DNA of 64,000 bases, taken from positions 124,001 through 188,000 of the forward strand of contig JAJRWT010000032.1 in the NCBI GenBank assembly GCA_024276675.1, given 5' to 3'. Position numbers and translations under genes: made by a program. Below are positions 17,453-26,600 of the stretch, in pieces. Each line of letters opens with the position of its first letter. Position 1 is the first letter of the stretch. The stretch comes from Myxococcota bacterium (GTDB lineage Bacteria > Myxococcota_A > UBA796 > JAFGLY01). The notes below the pieces were generated by a model. The model was not told the DNA's origin, did no database searches, and was given only the letters and a program-made list of their open reading frames with translations.

Positions 17453-20344
17453 TTGAACGGATCACAGATCTTCTGGCCCGGCATATTCCTGCTCGCAGGG
17501 CTCTTCCCATCTTGCACTTGTCGTGACTACCCGCCGGCCGAAACCAGCGGCGATCTGGACTTCGGCCAGGTCTTCCAGAGTACAATCGCCACGCGAGTGG
17601 TGGCATTGTCTCCGGGATACACCGAAATCCCCGAGACGAGTTCTCTCCCATCCGGACTGGAGGCTCGCTGGATTCAGGGCGATGAATCCTACCCGCACCT
17701 GTTGGTAGTGACATGCGATCCCTCACTCCTTGAAATACAAAGCGGTGAAATCACCCTGAAACGCGGAAGCGAAGACGAGATCATCCTTCCCTGGAACTGC
17801 GCCTCCACTTCTCGTCCTGCCCACTTCCCGGATCCCGTGCTGGTGGAAATCGGCATCGAAGACCTTGGCTTCAAGGAAGAAACCGGCCTGGGCACCTCAG
17901 ATGTGCGGGAAGGGGAGGGGGCCCGCCTGTTTCACAGCCCATCCACCGGAGATACCTTCTTGACGGATCCGGCAGGCGGCCGTGTCTGGCGTCAGGGGCC
18001 GCTGTACGTGGCTCCGTCCTGGGGAGTCTGGGCCACCGTGGACATGGAATCCTTCGGAGACTGGGATCCTCCGCCGGACTGCTTCGAGGGTGGCAACTGG
18101 CGCAAGCAGGACGGTAGTTGCACCGGCGAGGAACGTAACGCGGACGGTACCATTCCCTACGGCTTCTACTACATCCAGCGGGCCAATATCGGTGATGACG
18201 TGGATCTACGCGGAGTGCGCACCGGAGTGGGTCTACCAGACATCGACCTTCTGGCGTTGGCGGGAGAGCGCGATGGCAAGGGCTTCCTGGCGGTTGTGGA
18301 TGCGGGAATAATAGATGTGCTCTCCGACGAAGACTCATCCAGCTACCTGAAATTGGTGCGCTTCCTCGACGGCGATCTGCCGGAGGGGCTGGAACTGGCC
18401 TGGGCCGGCGAGACCTTCTACGCGTTGGACCCCTCCGACGGCAGGCTCTACACTGCGGTGGACCTGGACACCACGACTCCTCGCGCCGTGGAAGTCACAG
18501 ATTCGGGCTTCCAGGGACAGGTGACAAGCTCCGGCAGTACCGATGGCGGCCTGCTGGTCAGCGGCTCTTTCGGGCTCGGGAAACTGGACGATCAGGGCTT
18601 CGGCGTTCTGCCGGATTCGGATCTGTGGGGGCCGCTGGATGGAATGCAGCCCGACCTGCTGGCCGGTGACGGAGAACTGGTCTGGGCATGGTACCAGGAA
18701 CCAGCCATGTTGGCCTGGCGCGACGAAGACGGCACTCGTGGGGGCTTTGTGTCGCTGGCCCACCTGGATTCAGTGCTGGGGCTGGCGGCTGACCGTATCC
18801 AGGGGGGCGAAGCCACGACTGCCCAGCTTGCCTGGGTGACGGCAGAGCTGGCTGGACAACCAGTGCTGCTCTCGGTGCTGGCGGAGACCGACTTGGTGGA
18901 ATCGCAAGGACTGGCGCTTCCCACGACCCCCATGGCTCTCTCCGTGGACCACTCCCCCCACGACCTCTTCCTGGCCTATCCAGCAGGGGAGGGGGGCTGC
19001 GACGGCAGTTTTTCCGGCTTCTGTGACAACGGAAGCCACGCCACCTTGATCCACAGCCTCTACGCCCCCTATGGGCTGGTGCCTCCCACTTCGGGGGGCC
19101 ATATCCTCAACATGTTCATGAATCCCATCCTGGAGACCCCCAAGGACAGCGATCTCAACACCGACTTCTCCAAGGGAAACGCCGACTGTGGAGACCCAGA
19201 AGAAGGCGTCTATGCGGACCTGCACGATGGTTGCTGTGCGTTGGAATGGAGTACCGGGCACCGACTCATCCCCAACATGGACTATTTCCTGGAGGACTGG
19301 ACCACGGGAAGCGGTGGGAACGAAGACGTCACCATCGTCGTGGGGGTCAACCCCACGTGGCTTCGACAGGTGTACGAGTGTTTCTACGCCGGAGGCGCGG
19401 AGCAGGAACGAGCTGTTTCGGCCCTGGAGACCCTGGCCTACTACCGCGACATGGGCGTAGACTTCACCAACTGGACCCACACCTCCCTGGCGGATGAGGA
19501 TCCGGAAGAACCCATGAGCTGGTTCATAAACCAGCTCTACGAGGAAGGCATCGACTGGAGTTCTCCAGTGGATCGGCAGGCGGAATACGATATGCTACAC
19601 GACGGATTGGCCAGCGTCTTCGACTACGGCGATCTGGGGGAGGTCTCCTGGGAAGGCACGACCCAGGACTTGAGAGACTGGGAAATCGACTTCATCGCGG
19701 GATCGGGCAACTCCTACGACGGTGGTGTCATGCTCGATCCCGATGAGGGCTGGCCAGACGACGACCCCAGTTGGGTGCGGGCCATCAGGGACGGACCCCT
19801 GGCCGTGGGCCGGGACCCGCTGCTCATGTTCTATTTCGCATCTGCGGGGGGCATCCCCGAGGTCGACATCCTGGGCTGGCGAAAGAAGGAGCTCTTTCCC
19901 ATCGACATCCGGACACGCGCAGCGGTCTTCGAGATTGGCGAGAACCCGGAGGACTGGTACCTCGGAGGAAACTCCGGAATGATCTACGCCCCTGGCAGTA
20001 GCTGGGCCCTGAACACCTGGTTCGGCGTCGCAGAATCTGGAATGTTCCGAGAAAGCATGAGCTGGGGCACGGACCTGACCCAGGAAGACTGGGAGATGGT
20101 CATCCGGTACCTGCGCAGAATCCTGGCATCATCCCAGCCCGATGACATCAAGAGCTGGTACATGCATGTCTACGACATCTCCAACGCAGGGGGGAGCTTC
20201 ACCGCCAACAGCGGCGTCACCAGCGACAGCGACATCACCGTTGATGCACTGCTCCGCATCCAGGATCTCCTCATCACACCTGGCTACGCCAGGTGGAGCC
20301 GCCCCCAGGACATCTACGACGAATGGGCAGACAGCTCTCCATAG
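17453..20344 (+). CDS. Very large lipoprotein of unknown function
   Basis: 963 residues from TTG 17453; the frame upstream offers no ATG, a GGAG sits about 10 bases ahead, and the signal peptide with lipobox (LFPS-C, Cys21) follows directly. Residues ~60-520 show repeated beta segments with VAP, WGVW and DLDTTTPRAVEV patterns suggesting a propeller (rhythmic G-x-L/F-Y and S-G-S-F strands). Residues ~560-900 form a separate alpha/beta region with many Trp, Asp and Tyr residues (VVGVNPTWLRQVYECFYAGG, DMGVDFTNWTHTS) that could be a barrel-type catalytic domain. I do not recognise the family. The MYXO-CTERM-like propeller protein follows 109 bases downstream, probably in the same transcript. Confidence 0.65.
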   Translation: MNGSQIFWPGIFLLAGLFPSCTCRDYPPAETSGDLDFGQVFQSTIATRVVALSPGYTEIPETSSLPSGLEARWIQGDESYPHLLVVTCDPSLLEIQSGEITLKRGSEDEIILPWNCASTSRPAHFPDPVLVEIGIEDLGFKEETGLGTSDVREGEGARLFHSPSTGDTFLTDPAGGRVWRQGPLYVAPSWGVWATVDMESFGDWDPPPDCFEGGNWRKQDGSCTGEERNADGTIPYGFYYIQRANIGDDVDLRGVRTGVGLPDIDLLALAGERDGKGFLAVVDAGIIDVLSDEDSSSYLKLVRFLDGDLPEGLELAWAGETFYALDPSDGRLYTAVDLDTTTPRAVEVTDSGFQGQVTSSGSTDGGLLVSGSFGLGKLDDQGFGVLPDSDLWGPLDGMQPDLLAGDGELVWAWYQEPAMLAWRDEDGTRGGFVSLAHLDSVLGLAADRIQGGEATTAQLAWVTAELAGQPVLLSVLAETDLVESQGLALPTTPMALSVDHSPHDLFLAYPAGEGGCDGSFSGFCDNGSHATLIHSLYAPYGLVPPTSGGHILNMFMNPILETPKDSDLNTDFSKGNADCGDPEEGVYADLHDGCCALEWSTGHRLIPNMDYFLEDWTTGSGGNEDVTIVVGVNPTWLRQVYECFYAGGAEQERAVSALETLAYYRDMGVDFTNWTHTSLADEDPEEPMSWFINQLYEEGIDWSSPVDRQAEYDMLHDGLASVFDYGDLGEVSWEGTTQDLRDWEIDFIAGSGNSYDGGVMLDPDEGWPDDDPSWVRAIRDGPLAVGRDPLLMFYFASAGGIPEVDILGWRKKELFPIDIRTRAAVFEIGENPEDWYLGGNSGMIYAPGSSWALNTWFGVAESGMFRESMSWGTDLTQEDWEMVIRYLRRILASSQPDDIKSWYMHVYDISNAGGSFTANSGVTSDSDITVDALLRIQDLLITPGYARWSRPQDIYDEWADSSP

Positions 20345-20453
20345 TCACTTGGGTTCCTCCCCGGGCACCAACCCGCCTGGAGCGATTCAGTCTCCGATCC
20401 CCCGAGACAACCTCCATCCATCCCCTTCCAATTTCCACGCCAGGAATGCCGCA

Positions 20454-22955
20454 ATGCCTCCAATGACAACCGTTTCCCTCCTGATGGCTGGAGCCGCGCT
20501 GGCCCACTATCCCCATGATCCGGCCGTTTTCATGGCCGTCTCACCAGAACCCGCCCCAACCTGGGTAATATCCACCATATGGCGCACCGAAGCCTGGATG
20601 ATCGCACGTACACAGAACGACGCGGACATCGACATCCGCTACATCCGCTACGGAGAGGGAGAAGAGATCAAGGGCGGCGAGATGTTGGGCGTGGATCGTC
20701 TGGTCATCGTGCTGGACGGGCTGGGGCTCTGGACCAGCGACGATGCGGGCGACACCTGGACAATCCACGACGACATCCCCGCCGGTTCGCACCTCGACCA
20801 GGTGGTGGCGTCTCCGGATGTCCTCTACGACGGCGTAGCCCTGGTGGTGGGCAACGGTGGAGTATGGCGCACTTCCAACTCCGGGGAATCATGGTCCCAG
20901 GTTGCAACCATGGATGGCATCAACCTGGTGGATGTTTCCATGTCGCCCGACTGGACCATGGACGGCCGCGCCTGCGCCGTGTCGGAAGCCGGGGATGTCT
21001 ACTGCAGCCAGGATGCTGGATTCACCTGGACCTGGAAGAGCCGCCCCACGCAGGCCGCCTGGAATATCGCGGTGGATCAGGGCAGCAGGATCTGGCTGGG
21101 CACTGCCGGGGATGGTCTGCTTCGCTCCGACGACGGAGCCGCCTCATGGATCGGGATATCCGGCTTCGAAAGCGAAGACGTGAGCCTCCTGGCCGCCTTC
21201 GGAGACGGCCTGGTCATGGCCACTACCCTCACGGAGGCTGTATTCAGATCCGATGACGGGGGTGAATCCTGGCTCTACTGCAACGACTACCTGGAAATCA
21301 CGTCCCCCCAGCCCCTGGACGGCAACCACTACTTCGAGTTCAAGGAAACCCTGGATGGGGACATCTACCTGGCGGCCTGGGAGGGCGTGTTGAAATCCCA
21401 GGACCGGGGCCTCACCTGGAACCGGATAGAGACCGCCCTGATGCAGGCGGTTCGAGGCCTGGCCATGTCACGGGGAACCAGCGACGGAGATCCCATCGCT
21501 CTACTGGGCCTGTACGGTGGTGGAGCCATCGAAGTCGACTCCGACACCACCACGGCAAAGACCATCAGCCACGACCTCAACTGGCGTTTTCCGCGCTCCC
21601 TGGCCACAACGACCGACTGGCCCGACGACCGATTCGCCATCCTCATGGGTTCCGGTTCCGGAGAAGGCAGCCTCTATGCTACCTATGACGGAGGTGAAAC
21701 CTGGGACGCAATCGGTGCGGAGCTGAGCCATCCCGCCCATGCGTGGATGTCTCCCGACTTCACCCAGGATCCATTCGTTGCCATCTCCTCCGGTACGGGT
21801 AGCGCCGGAACCTTCGCCATCTCGGAGGATGCAGGGCAGACCTTCGTCATGGGGAACCTGGATCAGGCATGCGACGGCCCGGCCGGTGGAGTCATGGTGT
21901 CCTGGGCCTGGGACCAGGACGGCATGGTGTTCGGTTCCTGCAACGATGAAGGCGCCGTCTACGTGAGCCAGGACAGGGGAGTGGATTGGACTCGAATCGG
22001 CTCCGCCGGCTCAACGGTCAACGCGCTTGCGGCCACCCCCAACGGAGAAAAGCTCTTTCTCGCTTCCAACGACGGCCTGTTTCTGTCCAGCAACCTGGGC
22101 CCACCTTCCTACCTGGCCTTTGCCGGGAAGCCGGTCTGGGGTGTGGCTGTCTCCCCCGATTGGGAGCAGTACCCATGGGTGTACGCCATCGTCGTGACGG
22201 ACGGGTGGTACCGGAGTACCGACGGCGGAGACACCTGGGAAAAACTGGATGCTCCTTCGGCCGACATTCCACTGGTGGTCTCCGTGTCTCCGGATTTCGC
22301 CCAAGACGGTGTCGTAGCGGTATCCACCTACGGAGGAGCATGGGTGAGCCACGACCGCGGCCTGACCTGGAGCGTCCTGCATGTGCTGGAGCTGCACCAG
22401 CAGGAACATCCCACCTGGACTGAAGATGGCACCTGGAATTCGGTTTTTGACGATCAGGCCAGCGGCGGCTCCTACGGAGAATCATCCACTCCGGGCGACT
22501 TCATGCTGCTGCGTTTCCGCGGAGAGGCCGTAGACCTCCTGGCACCAATCTGGCCAGAAGGGGGGACCATGTCGGTGCAGGTAGATGACCAGCAACCCCA
22601 GACCGTTTCGCTTTTCGGTGACCAGGCATCCAAGCAAGTGGTTTTCACGGCCCACGGCCTACCGGACGACCGCCATGAACTCCTGGTTCAGGTGGAAGAA
22701 GGCACCGCCGCCGTGGACGCCGCCCTTGTGTGGAGGGTGGACATCAGCGGCACGAGCCCCCAGGACACCGGAGCATCTGTGGATACTTCTTCACCTGAAA
22801 CCGGAACCGACACCGGAACCTCACCCAGTTCCCGCTGCGGGGGATGCTCTGCGGCCCGCAACGGGAAGGGGTTATTGGTATGGCTGCTGCTCCTGTCGCT
22901 GGCAAGGCGCCGGAAGGGAACCCGACACATGCTCCCCCGAAAGTGCGGTTCGTAA
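20454..22955 (+). CDS. Secreted Asp-box (BNR-type) beta-propeller protein with MYXO-CTERM-like tail
   Basis: 833 residues from ATG 20454, with AGGAA seven bases upstream. A short signal peptide (TVSLLMAGAALA) is followed by at least nine Asp-box motifs of the S-x-D-x-G-x-T-W type (DDAGDTW, SNSGESW, SQDAGFTW, SDDGGESW, SQDRGLTW, TYDGGETW, SQDRGVDW, STDGGDTW, SHDRGLTW), the mark of sialidase-like or YCF48-like propellers. The C-terminus has a Thr/Asp/Gly linker, a CGGC motif, a hydrophobic helix and ARRRK, a typical MYXO-CTERM layout, but then runs on for 12 residues into what looks like a dispersed palindromic repeat. No sialidase catalytic arginines can be assigned, so a binding role is as likely as catalysis. 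Confidence 0.75.
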   Translation: MPPMTTVSLLMAGAALAHYPHDPAVFMAVSPEPAPTWVISTIWRTEAWMIARTQNDADIDIRYIRYGEGEEIKGGEMLGVDRLVIVLDGLGLWTSDDAGDTWTIHDDIPAGSHLDQVVASPDVLYDGVALVVGNGGVWRTSNSGESWSQVATMDGINLVDVSMSPDWTMDGRACAVSEAGDVYCSQDAGFTWTWKSRPTQAAWNIAVDQGSRIWLGTAGDGLLRSDDGAASWIGISGFESEDVSLLAAFGDGLVMATTLTEAVFRSDDGGESWLYCNDYLEITSPQPLDGNHYFEFKETLDGDIYLAAWEGVLKSQDRGLTWNRIETALMQAVRGLAMSRGTSDGDPIALLGLYGGGAIEVDSDTTTAKTISHDLNWRFPRSLATTTDWPDDRFAILMGSGSGEGSLYATYDGGETWDAIGAELSHPAHAWMSPDFTQDPFVAISSGTGSAGTFAISEDAGQTFVMGNLDQACDGPAGGVMVSWAWDQDGMVFGSCNDEGAVYVSQDRGVDWTRIGSAGSTVNALAATPNGEKLFLASNDGLFLSSNLGPPSYLAFAGKPVWGVAVSPDWEQYPWVYAIVVTDGWYRSTDGGDTWEKLDAPSADIPLVVSVSPDFAQDGVVAVSTYGGAWVSHDRGLTWSVLHVLELHQQEHPTWTEDGTWNSVFDDQASGGSYGESSTPGDFMLLRFRGEAVDLLAPIWPEGGTMSVQVDDQQPQTVSLFGDQASKQVVFTAHGLPDDRHELLVQVEEGTAAVDAALVWRVDISGTSPQDTGASVDTSSPETGTDTGTSPSSRCGGCSAARNGKGLLVWLLLLSLARRRKGTRHMLPRKCGS

Positions 22956-23062
22956 CCAGCCGTTCCCAGCCTGTGCCTTCGGGGGAACCGAATTCCCATG
23001 GGTTTCGCAAAACAGGAGCCGTCGGGAAAAAGGGCGGCGAAGGCAGCCGGCTCCAATGTCTT
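22930..23062. repeat. Dispersed palindromic element, copy 4 (diverged)
   Basis: The left part shares GAAAGTGCGG and a following CG...AGCC...CGGG..AACC pattern with the left arm of the copy at 62766-62930. The right part (GGCGGCGAAGG...CCGGCTCC) matches that copy's right arm. It begins inside the last codons of the Asp-box protein gene. More diverged than the other copies, so the boundaries are approximate. Confidence 0.4.
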
Positions 23063-23094
23063 GTCCAGGGGTACCAGGCGCGTTGCGCGACAGA

Positions 23095-23125
23095 TTGCCC
23101 ACGGATGTAATACGAAGTAATACAT
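23095..23125 (+). promoter_or_regulatory. Promoter with overlapping operator-like palindrome upstream of the metal ABC operon
   Basis: TTGCCC (23095-23100) and TAATAC (23118-23123) with 17-base spacing form a plausible sigma-70 promoter. The inverted repeat ATGTAATAC (23105-23113) and GTAATACAT (23117-23125), matching at 8 of 9 positions per arm with a 3-base spacer, covers the spacer and the -10 box. It lies about 85 bases before the transporter's first gene. This is the arrangement expected for a Fur-family (Zur- or Mur-like) repressor site; the protein that binds it is not in the window. Confidence 0.5.
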
Positions 23126-23209
23126 GGATTGTGTCGGGTGGCTGCGAGTCTTTCACGTCCAAAGCCACCAGCCTTGACTCCAGTGCGCTGACCACGGGCG
23201 AGAAATGTC

Positions 23210-24232
23210 ATGAAGAGGCCTCATCCGCACCTGCCAGAACTGGGGAGATCCCCCCTGACGCCTGGCGCTCGCTGCATCCCGCGGCTCTTCCTCGTGGCCC
23301 TCGTCCTACTCTGGGGCTGTGGCTCCCCCACACAGGACCAACAGGACACCGATGGGCGGTCACCGGAGCTCTCCGTCTACACGACCGTCCTACCACTGGC
23401 AGGTTTCGTCGACCAGGTAGCGGGCAACCTGGTCACCGTAGAAGTGCTGGTGGGACCGGGCCAATCGCCTGCCACATGGGAACCCACCCTGAAGCAGGTG
23501 GACGGGCTTCTACAGGCAGATGTCCTTTTTCGCACAGGTTTGCCGTTGGAGAACAGCCTGATTCCGAAAATATCGGCCATGTCAGGCACCCTGCGGATCG
23601 TCGACCTGCGCAAGGGAATCCGTACTTCGGCCGCCCAGGGGGAAGGCGAAACAGCCAACGGGCAGCACAAGGAACAGGGGGAATCTCTCCCCCAGGTAGG
23701 GGATGAAGATCCACACGTCTGGATGTCTCCACGCCTGGCTTCGCTGCAAGCGGCCACGGTATGCGAAACCCTCACCGAACTTCGTCCCCGATATGCAACC
23801 GTCTTCAAGGCGAACCTTGAAGTTTTCCAGGCCAGATTGAAGCTCCTGGACCAGAGAATCGCCCATGCGCTGAGCCCTTTTGCAGGTGGGGAGTTCATCG
23901 TATACCACCCAGCCCTGGGCTACTTTGCCCGGGCCTATGGCCTCAGGCAGGTTTCCGTGGAGTTGGGCGGCAAGGAGCCGGGTCCACAAAGATTGGAAGC
24001 TCTCATCCGTCGGGCCAGGGAACACGACATTCACACGATATTGGTCCAGCCGCAGTTTTCCACCTCCAGCGCCAGAGCCCTGGCCGCGCGAATCGATGGA
24101 GTAGTCGTCAAGGTCGACCCACTTGCCAGGGACTACGTCCCCAACATGGAGAAGGTGGCCTCCGCCGTGCAGTCCGCCCTTGACGCAACGAAAACCAACG
24201 CTGGACGGAACCGGAACGGAGCAACCCCATGA
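23210..24232 (+). CDS. Zinc/manganese-type ABC transporter substrate-binding lipoprotein (ZnuA-like)
   Basis: 340 residues of the cluster A-I metal-binding protein family. The basic N-terminus and hydrophobic stretch end in lipobox LLWG-C. Family motifs: TTVLPLAGFVDQVAG, the DPHVWMSP motif with a metal-ligand His, YHPALGYFARAYGL with a second His, and VDPLARDYVPNMEKV with the Asp ligand. At the usual first-ligand site (GxDPHTYEP) it reads GQSPATWEPT, so that His is absent, as in some subgroups. A modest charged loop with only one His replaces the His-rich loop. It overlaps the ATP-binding gene by 4 bases. It delivers the metal from the periplasm to the permease; zinc versus manganese cannot be decided. 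Confidence 0.87.
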   Translation: MKRPHPHLPELGRSPLTPGARCIPRLFLVALVLLWGCGSPTQDQQDTDGRSPELSVYTTVLPLAGFVDQVAGNLVTVEVLVGPGQSPATWEPTLKQVDGLLQADVLFRTGLPLENSLIPKISAMSGTLRIVDLRKGIRTSAAQGEGETANGQHKEQGESLPQVGDEDPHVWMSPRLASLQAATVCETLTELRPRYATVFKANLEVFQARLKLLDQRIAHALSPFAGGEFIVYHPALGYFARAYGLRQVSVELGGKEPGPQRLEALIRRAREHDIHTILVQPQFSTSSARALAARIDGVVVKVDPLARDYVPNMEKVASAVQSALDATKTNAGRNRNGATP

Positions 24233-25011
24233 GCACCAACCCGGCACCGGAGCGCTGCGATCCTCCTCCAGCCATCTCATGCCACGGCGTCACGTTCCGA
24301 TACTCCGCGAGACCAGTGCTTCTCGACGTCAACCTGGAGATACCCCGGGGGCAGCTCACGGTGCTCATGGGCCCCAACGGTGGTGGGAAGACCACGCTGC
24401 TCAAGCTCATCACGGGCATCATCGAGCCCACCGCCGGCCAGGTGCGTGTCCTGGGCAAGAGACCGAAGCAGGCGCGCTCAAAGATCGGCTATGTGCCCCA
24501 GCACACGACATCCACGAACAACTTCCCCGTGACCGTGATGGACGTGGTGCTCATGGGCAGGCTTCAACAGGCCCGATTACCCGGACCGTACTCCCGGGGC
24601 GACAAACGGCACGCCGTGGAAGCCCTCGATGCGGTGAATATGCAATCCGCAGCCCACAGGCCTTTTTCGGTTCTGTCCGGAGGCCAGAGGCAGAGAGTCC
24701 TTATCGCAAGAGCCCTCGTCTCCAGGCCACGCCTGCTTCTTCTGGACGAACCCACGACCCACCTGGACCGCCGGAGCGAGGTGATGTTTTTCCAACTGTT
24801 GCAGAGCCTCCACAAGAAAATGACCATCCTGCTGGTGACCCATGACATCAGCCTGGTCTCCAGCCAGGTGGAGACGGTCGTGTGTGTACGTCGAGAGGTT
24901 GAAACGCACCCCGCTGCCCAACTCAACTTGACCTCGCTCCGGGAAACGTACGGCACCGGGATCAACCTGTTCAGGCATGGGCAGGATCTGCCCGCAGAGA
25001 CATCACGTTGA
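24229..25011 (+). CDS. Metal ABC transporter ATP-binding protein (ZnuC-like)
   Basis: 260 residues. Seen: Walker A GPNGGGKTT, Q-loop VPQHT, signature LSGGQRQR, Walker B LLLLDEPT and the H-loop His in VTHD. The VLMGRLQQ and NFPVTVMDVV block fits the manganese/zinc importer ATPases. It hydrolyses ATP on the inner face of the membrane to drive the permease. ATGA overlap with the binding-protein gene upstream and TTGA overlap with the permease downstream indicate a tightly coupled operon. Confidence 0.9.
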   Translation: MSTNPAPERCDPPPAISCHGVTFRYSARPVLLDVNLEIPRGQLTVLMGPNGGGKTTLLKLITGIIEPTAGQVRVLGKRPKQARSKIGYVPQHTTSTNNFPVTVMDVVLMGRLQQARLPGPYSRGDKRHAVEALDAVNMQSAAHRPFSVLSGGQRQRVLIARALVSRPRLLLLDEPTTHLDRRSEVMFFQLLQSLHKKMTILLVTHDISLVSSQVETVVCVRREVETHPAAQLNLTSLRETYGTGINLFRHGQDLPAETSR

Positions 25012-25877
25012 GTTCCCTGCTCCGGCAGTTGGCCGAAAGCCAGGTTCTCCCGTTTTCACTTGCGGCGGGAGTCCTGGCCAGCCTTGCCTGCGGCATTGTG
25101 GGTTCCTATGTTGTGGTTCGGCGTATATCCTACGTGGCCGGCGGCATGGCACACTGCGTTCTGGGTGGAATGGGGTTGGCATACTACCTGAACCGCGTGG
25201 CTGGGATCCCATGGTTGCAGCCGCTCCACGGGGCTGTGGCCGCTGCCCTGATGGCAGCCTTGACAATCGGACTGGTGAGTCTGCGTTCAAAGGAAAACGA
25301 GGACACGGTGATAAGTGCGCTCTGGGCCGTGGGAATGGCCACCGGAGTGCTGTTCATAGCAATGACTCCCGGATATTCATCCGACCTCATGAGCTTCTTG
25401 TTCGGGACCATCTCCATTGTCTCCAGGGGAACGCTCTACCTGCTTGCATGCCTTGACTTCGTGGTAGTGGTTGTTGGAGCAGCTTTCTACAAGCAGTTCC
25501 TGGCTCTTTGCTTCGACGAGGACTGGGCCAGGGTCCGCGGCCTGAACGTGGAGTTCTACTACCTCCTGCTTCTCTGTCTCACGGCTCTTGCTGTGATCCT
25601 GTTGGTCCAGGTCGTTGGCTTGATCATGACCATTGCGTTGCTGACCCTGCCAGCGGCCACTGCCAGGCGTTTTTCCCTCCACCTGTGGCAGATGATGCTG
25701 ATGGCGATCTTTCTTGGAACGGTGTTCACAACATCGGGTACCGTTCTGGCCTACGGCACCGACCTGCCGGCAGGCCCTGTCATCATCCTGCTGGCGGCCG
25801 GGACCTACCTGGCGGTGATGATGGGCGGCAGGTTCGTGCATTTCGGTGCTGAACGCCTTCATTCACGAAAAGACTGA
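25008..25877 (+). CDS. Metal ABC transporter permease (ZnuB-like)
   Basis: 289 residues with about eight hydrophobic helices, of the ABC-3 permease family. Seen: the first helices FSLAAGVLASLACGIVGSYVVVRRISYVAGGMAHCVLGGMGLAYYL, the coupling region GTISIVSRGTLYLL and the later LLLLCLTALAVILLVQVVGLIMTIALLTLPAATAR, which is strongly conserved in this family. The start is TTG, overlapping the ATPase stop as TTGA. Third and last gene of the importer operon. Confidence 0.9.
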   Translation: MSSLLRQLAESQVLPFSLAAGVLASLACGIVGSYVVVRRISYVAGGMAHCVLGGMGLAYYLNRVAGIPWLQPLHGAVAAALMAALTIGLVSLRSKENEDTVISALWAVGMATGVLFIAMTPGYSSDLMSFLFGTISIVSRGTLYLLACLDFVVVVVGAAFYKQFLALCFDEDWARVRGLNVEFYYLLLLCLTALAVILLVQVVGLIMTIALLTLPAATARRFSLHLWQMMLMAIFLGTVFTTSGTVLAYGTDLPAGPVIILLAAGTYLAVMMGGRFVHFGAERLHSRKD

Positions 25878-25912
25878 CACCTTGACCCTTGGGGGGGGGA
25901 CGGTGGGGCGGC

Positions 25913-26353
25913 TCACGTGACGGAACGGGAGAGGTTTTCCAGCATGGTTCCAAAACACAGTTCCAGGCGTGGGCGCAGCAGCGACAGATCCAGCAGGCGC
26001 GTCAAGCGACCCACCGGCCGGTAATCCGCGTGCAGTGTGACCAGGGTGTCGGCGCTGGGTTTTGCCGTGCGCAGGCTGTATCGCAGTACCCCGTTGAACA
26101 GGCGACTTTCCAGACGAATGTGGGTACGTCTTCCTCCACGCTCTTCCTCGACCCGTTGGAAGACGTATCGCAGGTGAAGGGGAATGTTCCCGGGAAGCCG
26201 CAATTTCAGTTCATAATCTCCGGGCCCGGAGGGCTTCACTGAATCGAATGCGCCCAGTAGAATCGAACGGTGGTGTTCGGGCACGGCAAGCCAGCGATGT
26301 ACCACATCGCGACGAAGGCTCCGCACCGTGATATCCCTTGTGATGACTGGCAT
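25913..26353 (-). CDS. SRPBCC/START-like domain protein
   Basis: 146 residues from ATG 26353, which has AGGAG four bases upstream. The pattern of an N-terminal strand (MPVITRDITV), helix (RDVVHRWLAVPEHHRSILLGAF), several antiparallel strands (YELKLRLPGNIPLHLRYVFQRV, THIRLESRLFNGVLRYSLRTA, DTLVTLHADYRPVG) and a long C-terminal helix (LDLSLLRPRLELCFGTMLENLSRSV) fits the helix-grip fold used by polyketide cyclases, lipid carriers and ligand-binding proteins. No signal peptide. Function unknown. Convergent with the permease gene and 248 bases from the divergent lgt-like gene. The larger open frame upstream is not translated. Confidence 0.6.
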   Translation of the reverse strand: MPVITRDITVRSLRRDVVHRWLAVPEHHRSILLGAFDSVKPSGPGDYELKLRLPGNIPLHLRYVFQRVEEERGGRRTHIRLESRLFNGVLRYSLRTAKPSADTLVTLHADYRPVGRLTRLLDLSLLRPRLELCFGTMLENLSRSVT

Positions 26354-26502
26354 GGTGCTCCTGGCGGAACTTCTGTGTTGACGTCTCGTTCGCCTGAACA
26401 CGAAAACGCTGTCGGGACCCGAGTAGGCCCCAGCACGCGAAATCTGCGTCGGAGCATCGCGGGCACGGGATTCTCCGGTATCCAGGCCATCGAAGCAAAA
26501 GG

Positions 26503-26533
26503 TTGACAGATCCGAAACGATCCACCGGATAAC
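26503..26533 (+). promoter_or_regulatory. Weak promoter candidate for the lgt-like operon
   Basis: A perfect TTGACA at 26503-26508 is followed by GATAAC at 26528-26533. The spacing is 19 bases, longer than ideal. It lies about 70 bases before the GTG start. Confidence 0.3.
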
Positions 26534-26600
26534 ATGTAGCGATTCCACAGACCCGCCACCAACCAAGGGATTCCCACCCGTCCCAAAGAGGCAGAAAACC

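Noticed and set aside
26380..26480. Possible further repeat remnant upstream of the SRPBCC-like gene, with a peptide pattern resembling the others.
   Set aside because: The DNA match is weak and not palindromic.
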